Assembly (NCBI GenBank): GCA_038239145.1
Contig: JBBSFB010000001.1
Location: 62,001-126,000 of the forward strand
DNA: 64,000 nt
Direction of reading: 5' to 3'
DNA from: PALSA-610 sp038239145
GTDB lineage: Bacteria; Actinomycetota; Acidimicrobiia; IMCC26256; PALSA-610
Position 1 is the stretch's first letter. Each line of letters opens with the position of its first letter. The position numbers were made by a program, and so were the translations under genes. The notes below the pieces were generated by a model. It had not been told where the DNA came from, made no database searches, and saw nothing but the letters and a program-made list of their open reading frames with translations. Positions 58,178-64,000 of the stretch are shown piece by piece.

Positions 58178-59974
58178 ATGAACGAGTCCGACCGGCGGCA
58201 ACGAGTGATCTCGAGCACCCCTCGTCTGACGTCCGACGACGTCGCCAACCATTCGTTCTCCAAAGGAGTGCGCGGGTTCAGCGAGGCCGAGGTGCGCGCC
58301 TTCTTGCGCCGGGTGTCCGAGGACCTTGCTGTCGCCCGCGGGCGCGAGCAGGAGCTCGAGGCCGCGATCGACGCGTTGGAGGAGCAGGTCCGGACCCCAC
58401 GCGCGCTCACCGAGCAAGAATTGCTGGATGCGTTGGGCGAGGAGACCGCCCGCTTGCTGCGATCGGCGCGCGAGGCCAGCGACGACATACGCAAGAACGC
58501 GGAGGATCGCGCCGCCCGGCTCGTGGACGACGCCACCCAGGCGGCCGAACGCACGCGGGCCGACGCCGCGGAAGTGCTCGCCTCTCGAACCGCCGAAGCC
58601 GAAGCCAAGACTTCCGAGCTCGTCTCGACCGGCGAGGCCCGGGCGGCGGCCTCGCTCGAGGCCGCCCGCGCGCAGGCGGAGACGATCGTCGATCATGCGC
58701 GCCGCCAGGGTCGGGAGATGCTCGACGAGGCCAAGACCGCGCGTGAACGTGTGCTCGGAGATCTCGTACGCCGGCGCGCGCTGCTGAACGGTCAGATCGA
58801 AGCTTTGCGCGCCGGGCGCGATCGCCTCCTCGATGCGTATCGCACGGTGAAGGGCACATTCCTCGAGGCGACCGAGGCGCTCGCGCAGGTCGAGGCCCGC
58901 GCCGCGGTGGAGCGCTCGACTTCGATCTCGGAGCCCGTCGACGTGGCGGCCGAGATCGCGGCCGAGATCGAGAAGCTCGACGACGGGCTTCCCGTCGACC
59001 TCGACGAAGGTGCCGCCCCCGACCCCGGTGATGGCGGCGAGAGCGTCGTCGTCATCCCGTCGGGATCGGCGCCCGCGCCCGACCTCAGCGAGGCAGACGT
59101 CGCGTCCGCGCTCGCCGACGTCGACTCGTTGTTCGCGCGTCTGCGCGCCGGTCACGACGAGCCCGAGCAGCTCGGCGACGCGACGCACGTGGTCGACGCG
59201 GTCGACATCGTCGAGGTGGTCGACGTGACCGAACCTGCACCCTCGGTTCAAGTGCTCGCGGCGGTCGGTGCTCCGAAACCGCACGCACCTGCCCACCAGC
59301 GTTACCGCGCGGCCGAGTGGCGGACGAAGCGCGCCCAGGTGATCGATCCGCTCCTGCCCATGCTCGTCAAGCGGGCTAAGCGGCGGGCCCAGGACGACCA
59401 GAACGGTCTGCTCGACTCGGTGCGGCGCCACAAGGGCCGACCCACGTCCGATCAGGTGCTCGGCGAGGCCGACGCGGCCCGGGACGCGTGGGCCGAGGTG
59501 CTCCGAGAGACGATCGACCGCGCGTACAGGGCGGGCCGCGCCGCTGCGGGCGCGACCGACGATGCAGTGAATGCCGAGCTCGTGCGCGAGACGGCCGAGG
59601 CCGTCGCGCTCCCGTTGCGCGATCGACTCGTCCAGGCCATCGATTCCGCCGACGACGGCGACACCGGCGGACTCGTAGAGCGGATCGGTGCCCGCTACCG
59701 CGAATGGAAGAACCAGACGCTGGAACGATCGTTGGGTGAGGCACTCGCGTCGGCGTGGACCCGCGGCGTCTATGACGCGGTACCCGACGAGGCCGTGCTG
59801 TGGTGGGTCCCGAACGCGATGGGTCGTTGCTCGGATTGCGACGACAACGCGCTCGAGCCGACGGTGAAAGGCAAGCAGTTCCCGACCGGGCAGGCGTTCC
59901 CGCCCGCCCATCTCGGGTGTAAGTGCCTCCTCGTACCCGCCGAGCTGCTCGAGGGCCGTCCGACGGAAAACTAG
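58178..59974 (+). CDS. DivIVA-like coiled-coil protein with C-terminal phage MuF/gp7-like Cys-His domain
   Basis: A 598-residue protein. Residues about 20-65 resemble the DivIVA membrane-targeting domain (LTSDDVANHSFSKGVRGFSE then AEVRAFLRRVSEDL), followed by about 180 residues of Ala/Glu/Arg-rich coiled coil, an acidic disordered middle, and about 230 residues of helices (AQVIDPLLPMLVKRAKRRAQDD onward). The end has C551-x2-C554, H578-x2-C581-x-C583 in GRCSDCDDNAL and PPAHLGCKCLLVP, which looks like the C-terminal zinc-type motif of phage minor head (MuF/SPP1 gp7) proteins. Fusion function unknown. GGGGG lies before ATG 58178; ATG 58166 is an alternative. Confidence 0.7.
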   Translation: MNESDRRQRVISSTPRLTSDDVANHSFSKGVRGFSEAEVRAFLRRVSEDLAVARGREQELEAAIDALEEQVRTPRALTEQELLDALGEETARLLRSAREASDDIRKNAEDRAARLVDDATQAAERTRADAAEVLASRTAEAEAKTSELVSTGEARAAASLEAARAQAETIVDHARRQGREMLDEAKTARERVLGDLVRRRALLNGQIEALRAGRDRLLDAYRTVKGTFLEATEALAQVEARAAVERSTSISEPVDVAAEIAAEIEKLDDGLPVDLDEGAAPDPGDGGESVVVIPSGSAPAPDLSEADVASALADVDSLFARLRAGHDEPEQLGDATHVVDAVDIVEVVDVTEPAPSVQVLAAVGAPKPHAPAHQRYRAAEWRTKRAQVIDPLLPMLVKRAKRRAQDDQNGLLDSVRRHKGRPTSDQVLGEADAARDAWAEVLRETIDRAYRAGRAAAGATDDAVNAELVRETAEAVALPLRDRLVQAIDSADDGDTGGLVERIGARYREWKNQTLERSLGEALASAWTRGVYDAVPDEAVLWWVPNAMGRCSDCDDNALEPTVKGKQFPTGQAFPPAHLGCKCLLVPAELLEGRPTEN

Positions 59975-60036
59975 GTATCGCGCGGTTCTGTGAGAGAACC
60001 GGGGTGTCCGCGCCGGGGTGGCGTACCTCCGTGACG

Positions 60037-60042
60037 TACTAT
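60037..60042 (+). promoter_or_regulatory. -10 element for UPF0182 gene
   Basis: TACTAT, 7 bases before the ATG at 60050; no Shine-Dalgarno sequence. Confidence 0.55.
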
Positions 60043-60049
60043 CCGCGGG

Positions 60050-63000
60050 ATGCGAGTTGTGCCGGTCGAGGGCCGTCGTCGTCCGTTCGGCCTGCGGGCG
60101 TGGTTGATCGTCGCTGCCGTCGTGCTCGTGATCTTGTTGCTGAGCCTGCGGGGGCTCGCAAGCTTCTACACCGACTACCTCTGGTTCAAGGACGTCGGGT
60201 TCGAGCACACCTGGCGATCGCTCCTGTCGGCGAAGGTCGTCCCCGCAGTGATCTTCTCCGCGGTGTTCTTCGTCGTCATCCTGGCGAACCTCATCGTGGC
60301 CGACCGTATCGCCCCGCGGTATCGCGGTACCGGTCCCGAAGACGAGATCATCGAGCGCTACCGCGGTTATGTCGCTCCGTACGCCGGGCGCGTGCGCGTC
60401 CTTGTCGCCATCTTCTTCTCGTTGATCATGGGCTCGGGCGTCTCGGCCCAGTGGCAGAACTGGATTCTGTTCTCCAACTCCACCTCGTTCGGAACCAAGG
60501 ATCCGCAGTTCCACAAGGACGTGTCGTTCTACGTCTTCCGATTGCCGTTCCTGCAGTTCGTCGCGGGTTGGGTCTTCGCGGCACTGCTCGTCGTGTTGAT
60601 CGTGTCGGCCGTGTTCCACTACCTGAACGGTGGGATCCGGCTCCAGAGCCCGTTCCAACGGGTGACGCCGCAGGTCAAAGTGCATGTCTCGGTGCTGCTC
60701 GGCCTGATGGCGCTGACCAAGACGTATCAGTACTACCTGGCCCAGTTCGCGCTGACGAAGTCGAAGAACGGCTTCGTCGACGGCGCGACGTACACCGATG
60801 TGCACGCGCACCTGCCGGCGCTGCGCCTCCTGATCGTCATCTCCGTCGCGGCCGCGGGTCTGTTCATCGTCAACATCTGGCGTCGCGGTTGGGTGTTCCC
60901 GATCATCGCGGTCGGCCTGTGGGGATTCATCTCGATCGTCGTCGGCACGATCTATCCCGCGGTCATCCAGAAATTCTCGGTGCAACCGAACGAGCTCACG
61001 AAGGAGCAGCCGTACATCGTCCGCAACATCGCGGCGACGCGCACGGCTTTCAGCCTGTCGAACATCTCGACCAAGACCTTCAACTACGACGCGTCGCTCG
61101 ACTCCAAAGCGACGACCGCCGCCAAGCCGACGCTTGACAACGCCCGCCTCTACGACCCGTTGCCGGCCCAGGACGCGTTCAAGGTCCAGCAGGAGATCAC
61201 GCCCTTCTATTCGTTCAGCGACGTCGACGTCGACCGCTACAAGATCGGCGAGGACACGTCGTCGCCGGTGCTGGCGTCGGTCCGTGAGCTCGACCTCGCC
61301 CACCTTCCCGACAACTCCTGGACCAGTCAGCACCTGGTGTACACGCACGGGTACGGCGCCGTCGCGGCCGCCGCCAACGCCGTGAACACCGATCAACCGA
61401 GCTACGTGCTCTCGGGGATCCCGCCCACCGGCGATCTGAAGGACAACCTCGACGCGCAGCACACGGGCGTCTACTTCGGCGAAGGGGTCGGCGGCTACGC
61501 GATCGTCGACACCAAGGTTGCCGAGCAGGAAGCGACGAGCAGCACGGGCGCCACCAAGGCCACTACGTACCAGGGCAAGGCCGGCGTCAAGGTCTCGAGC
61601 TTCCTGCGCAAGTCGGCGCTGGCACTGCGCTTCGGCGACTGGAACATGCTGGTGTCGGGCCAGGTGACCAACAACTCGCGTGTGATCTACGTGCGCGACG
61701 TGAAGCAACGGGTGCAGACCATCGCCCCGTTTTTGAAATACGACTCCGACCCGTACCCGGTGGTGGTCGGCGGTCGCATCACCTGGGTGCTCGACGCGTA
61801 CACGACGACGAACAACTACCCGTACTCACAGTCGATCCATCCGGCCGAGCCCGCGGGGAGTGGGCTCGACACCGACTTCAACTACGTGCGCAACTCGGTG
61901 AAGGTCACCATCGACGCGTACGACGGGAACGTCAACTTCTACGTCGTCGACAGCACCGACCCGATCATCAAGACGTACCGCAAGGCGTTCCCGGAGCTGT
62001 TCCAGGACATCTCGAAGATGCCTTCGAACCTGCGCGAGCACATGCGGTACCCGGAAGACATCTTCAGCGCCCAGACCGAGCAGTACGCGCTGTACCACAT
62101 CACCGATCCGGTCCAATACTTCAACAAGCAGGCGATCTGGGACGTGGCGCCGAGCCCCGACACGTCGAGCGCCGCTCCGGTCGCGTCGGCGGTCGTCAAC
62201 GGGAACAACGGCGGTCGCAACACCACTCTGGCCGCCTCCGGCAGCCCGATCGATCCCCTCTATCTCACGATGGCGTTACCGCAGGAGGCGGGGAAACCAG
62301 CGCAGCCACAACAATTCGTGCTCGAGAGATCGTTCACGCCCCGGCTGAAGGGCGGCATCTTGTCGGCCTTCGTCTTTGCGCAGTCCGACGGCGACAACTA
62401 CGGGAAGCTCGTCCTGTACCAGGTACCGAACACGTCGGCCCCGTCCCCGGGCCAAGCCGCGACGCTCATCCAGTCGGATCAGTTCATCAGCAGTCAGTTC
62501 ACGCTGCTCGGTAGCCAGGGCTCCCGAGTCATCCAGGGCAACGTGCAGCTGATACCGGTGGGCAACGCAATCATGTATGTGCGCCCGGTCTGGATCCTCG
62601 GCGAGGGCACCACGACCTTCCCGAGGTACCTCGCGGTCGCGGCCGCGGTCGGGAACCGAGCCGTACTCGGCTTGAACATGGCCGACGCGGTGAATGCGCT
62701 GGTGACCGGGAACGACACCCAGTTGCAGCTGCAGGGCGGGGTCAAGGGTGTGACGACCCCGACCGGCGGGGGATCGAGCTCCACCACCACGACCACGCCG
62801 TCGACCCCGACCACCGGCCCCAACATCACCGCTCCGGCCGACGCCTCGGTCGCCGCCCTCCTCGCGCTGGCGGAACAAGAGTTCGAGGCCGCGAACACGG
62901 CGTACGCGAACGGCGACCTCGGCGGTTATCAGTCGCACAACAAGAAGGCAGCGGAGTACGTCCAGCAAGCGGTCGCCAAGAATGGCGGCCTGCCGACCTC

Positions 63001-63061
63001 GACGACGCTCCCGACCTCGACGACCGTGCCCAAAGCGACCACGACGACCGCCAAGCCCTGA
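60050..63061 (+). CDS. UPF0182 family large membrane protein
   Basis: A 1003-residue member of the UPF0182 family, typical of actinobacteria and other Gram-positives, function unknown. The first about 330 residues have seven or so transmembrane helices (LIVAAVVLVILLLSLRGLAS first) with FYTDYLWFKDVGFEHTWRS, and WQNWILFSNSTSFGTKDPQFH between helices. The remaining part is a large extracytoplasmic domain with conserved blocks such as RNIAATRTAFSLSNI, KYQGKAGVKV-type Gly strands and DPIIKTYRKAFPELF. The C-terminus has a Ser/Thr-rich linker and then an Ala/Glu helix (SVAALLALAEQEFEAANTAY), ending in another Thr-rich tail. ATG by TACTAT -10. Confidence 0.88.
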   Translation: MRVVPVEGRRRPFGLRAWLIVAAVVLVILLLSLRGLASFYTDYLWFKDVGFEHTWRSLLSAKVVPAVIFSAVFFVVILANLIVADRIAPRYRGTGPEDEIIERYRGYVAPYAGRVRVLVAIFFSLIMGSGVSAQWQNWILFSNSTSFGTKDPQFHKDVSFYVFRLPFLQFVAGWVFAALLVVLIVSAVFHYLNGGIRLQSPFQRVTPQVKVHVSVLLGLMALTKTYQYYLAQFALTKSKNGFVDGATYTDVHAHLPALRLLIVISVAAAGLFIVNIWRRGWVFPIIAVGLWGFISIVVGTIYPAVIQKFSVQPNELTKEQPYIVRNIAATRTAFSLSNISTKTFNYDASLDSKATTAAKPTLDNARLYDPLPAQDAFKVQQEITPFYSFSDVDVDRYKIGEDTSSPVLASVRELDLAHLPDNSWTSQHLVYTHGYGAVAAAANAVNTDQPSYVLSGIPPTGDLKDNLDAQHTGVYFGEGVGGYAIVDTKVAEQEATSSTGATKATTYQGKAGVKVSSFLRKSALALRFGDWNMLVSGQVTNNSRVIYVRDVKQRVQTIAPFLKYDSDPYPVVVGGRITWVLDAYTTTNNYPYSQSIHPAEPAGSGLDTDFNYVRNSVKVTIDAYDGNVNFYVVDSTDPIIKTYRKAFPELFQDISKMPSNLREHMRYPEDIFSAQTEQYALYHITDPVQYFNKQAIWDVAPSPDTSSAAPVASAVVNGNNGGRNTTLAASGSPIDPLYLTMALPQEAGKPAQPQQFVLERSFTPRLKGGILSAFVFAQSDGDNYGKLVLYQVPNTSAPSPGQAATLIQSDQFISSQFTLLGSQGSRVIQGNVQLIPVGNAIMYVRPVWILGEGTTTFPRYLAVAAAVGNRAVLGLNMADAVNALVTGNDTQLQLQGGVKGVTTPTGGGSSSTTTTTPSTPTTGPNITAPADASVAALLALAEQEFEAANTAYANGDLGGYQSHNKKAAEYVQQAVAKNGGLPTSTTLPTSTTVPKATTTTAKP

Positions 63062-63094
63062 CCGGAGCGCCCCGAAACCGGCCTCCGACCGGGC

Positions 63095-63123
63095 TTGGAA
63101 GGGGGCTCCGGGATTGTTACTAT
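63095..63123 (+). promoter_or_regulatory. Sigma-70-type promoter for sufB operon
   Basis: TTGGAA (63095-63100), 17-bp spacer, TACTAT (63118-63123). Transcription would start near 63131, leaving a leader of about 77 bases with GAGGAGG before the sufB ATG. Unlike most promoters here it has a good -35 and a long leader, possibly for regulation by an iron-sulfur repressor. Confidence 0.55.
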
Positions 63124-63207
63124 GGGCGTAGTGTTAATTGCCCGATCGCCGGGGGCGGCATCCGCCGCGTCCCTGTGGCCGATCGGGATTCGAGGAGGCG
63201 TCTGCCG

Positions 63208-64000
63208 ATGGCTGTTCAGGGCATCGATCTGGGCAAGTACAAGCTCGGCTGGCACGACACCGAGAGCTACGCCGTCACCCCCAAGAAGGGGCTGAACGAG
63301 CAGGTCGTCAAGGACATCTCGTACCACAAGTCCGAGCCGGAATGGATGACGAAGTTCCGGCTCAACGCGCTGAAGCGCTTCGAGCGCAAGCCGATGCTCG
63401 AATGGTTCTCGAAGAACATGCCGACGATCAACTTCGACGAGATCTACTACTACTTGAAGCCGAAGCAGGACGGCGCGGTCTCCGATTGGGACATGCTCCC
63501 CGAGGAGATGAAGGCCACCTACGAGAAGCTCGGCATCCCCGAAGCCGAGCGCAAGTTCCTCGCCGGCGTGACCAGCCAGTACGACTCCGAGGTCGTGTAC
63601 CACAAGAACCGCGAAGACTTGGAGCGCAAGGGCATCCTCTTCACGAGCATGGACCAGGCGCTCATCGACTACCCCGAGATCGTGCAGAAGTATTTCGGCA
63701 CGGTGATCCCGCCCGGCGACAACAAGTTCGCGGCGCTCAACTCGGCGGTCTGGTCGGGGGGCTCGTTCATCTACGTGCCGCCGGGGGTGCACGTCGACAT
63801 GCCGCTGCAGGCCTACTTCCGCATCAACGCGGAGAGCGCGGGCCAGTTCGAGCGCACGTTGATCATCGCCGACGAAGGGTCGTCGGTGCACTACGTCGAG
63901 GGTTGCTCGGCGCCGGTGTACACGAACGACTCGTTGCACTCCGCCGTGGTCGAGCTCATCGCCCGGCCCGGGGCGCGCATCCGCTACACGACGATCCAGA
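63208..64000 (+). CDS. sufB: Fe-S cluster assembly scaffold subunit SufB (partial, window edge)
   Basis: The first 264 residues of SufB, reading on past the right edge. It begins AVQGIDLGKYKLGWHDTESY and shows EPEWMTKFRLNALKRFERKP, MDQALIDYPEIVQKYFGTVI and the core SGGSFIYVPPGVHVDMPLQA with ERTLIIADEGSSVHYVEGCS, all typical of SufB in the SufBCD complex that builds Fe-S clusters. ATG 63208 has GAGGAGG about 8 bases before. It probably starts a suf operon that would supply clusters for the WhiB and SdhB proteins of this window. Confidence 0.95.
   Translation, partial: MAVQGIDLGKYKLGWHDTESYAVTPKKGLNEQVVKDISYHKSEPEWMTKFRLNALKRFERKPMLEWFSKNMPTINFDEIYYYLKPKQDGAVSDWDMLPEEMKATYEKLGIPEAERKFLAGVTSQYDSEVVYHKNREDLERKGILFTSMDQALIDYPEIVQKYFGTVIPPGDNKFAALNSAVWSGGSFIYVPPGVHVDMPLQAYFRINAESAGQFERTLIIADEGSSVHYVEGCSAPVYTNDSLHSAVVELIARPGARIRYTTIQ

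Noticed and set aside
58118..61708. Minus-strand 1196-codon open frame opposite the YlbL/DivIVA/UPF0182 genes
   Set aside because: It is the antisense of three well-supported plus-strand genes; Arg/His/Val/Asp-rich composition with no domain is typical of shadow frames in high-GC DNA.
62740..63060. Thr/Ser/Pro-rich repeats at the UPF0182 C-terminus as a repeat element
   Set aside because: Low-complexity coding tail usual for secreted actinobacterial proteins; no DNA repeat unit of constant length.
1..64000. tRNA, rRNA, CRISPR arrays, intact IS elements or prophage
   Set aside because: I saw no clover-leaf candidate, regular spacer-repeat array, transposase or terminal inverted repeat; a tRNAscan/CRISPR search would be needed to exclude small ones. 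DUF222-HNH is the only mobile-like gene.

Overview
The window is about 64 kb of high-GC, densely packed chromosomal DNA with no rRNA, tRNA, CRISPR array, intact insertion sequence or prophage that I could recognise. Two WhiB-type iron-sulfur proteins, an F420-type (LLM) oxidoreductase, a UPF0182 membrane protein, a PDZ-Lon (YlbL-type) protease, an Eis-type acetyltransferase, a DUF222/HNH gene and Streptomyces-type PHO boxes place it in the Actinomycetota. The presence of MreB and of a fused AhbA/AhbB-like siroheme decarboxylase, and the absence of typical Mycobacterium or Streptomyces gene order, suggest a deep-branching class such as Acidimicrobiia; that last step is inference. Many genes appear leaderless: a TANNNT -10 hexamer lies 6-8 bases before the ATG/GTG, and this sets several start codons used here.

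Left third (1-27 kb): a truncated lipoprotein; a divergent regulator and three-gene set built around a stand-alone PEP-utiliser swivelling domain; a glycerol-3-phosphate block (glpD, an alkyl-DHAP-synthase-like flavoenzyme, glpK); GNAT, rhodanese and acyl-CoA synthetase; transsulfuration genes (cystathionine beta-synthase and a gamma-synthase/lyase); succinate dehydrogenase sdhCAB; a GH2-like protein lacking both catalytic glutamates; an AAA+ ATPase; a TauE-type exporter; and an arsR locus. Several decayed genes sit here (NlpC/P60-like remnant, frameshifted DUF222-HNH, gutted tyrosine phosphatase).

Middle (27-46 kb): a GH1 glycosidase divergent from a VWA protein that is the likely partner of the AAA+ ATPase; msrB; two whiB genes; formiminotransferase; an LLM oxidoreductase; then the phosphate regulon: pstS-pstC-pstA and phoU on the minus strand, pstB-phoR-phoP on the plus strand, and a polyphosphate operon (ppk, CHAD, Nudix, SixA-type phosphatase). 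PHO boxes made of 11-bp repeats lie before pstS, before pstB and, less clearly, before ppk, so uptake and polyphosphate storage are probably co-regulated by PhoP.

Right third (46-64 kb): MFS transporter, Eis acetyltransferase, hydroxyacyl-CoA dehydrogenase, DUF2342 protein, an SDR, the siroheme-decarboxylase-like protein, a catalytically dead HtrA-like membrane protein, moaE, a tiny membrane protein, mreB (apparently CTG-initiated), HEAT-repeat protein, YlbL-type protease, a DivIVA-like coiled-coil protein ending in a phage MuF-like Cys/His domain, UPF0182, and the start of sufB.

The most unusual material: overlapping divergent -10 boxes that serve gene pairs with starts only 17-24 bp apart; the AAA+ and VWA genes each divergent from a glycoside-hydrolase gene; the two pseudo-enzymes (GH2, HtrA); the DivIVA-MuF fusion; and the PEP-swivel cluster of unknown function.
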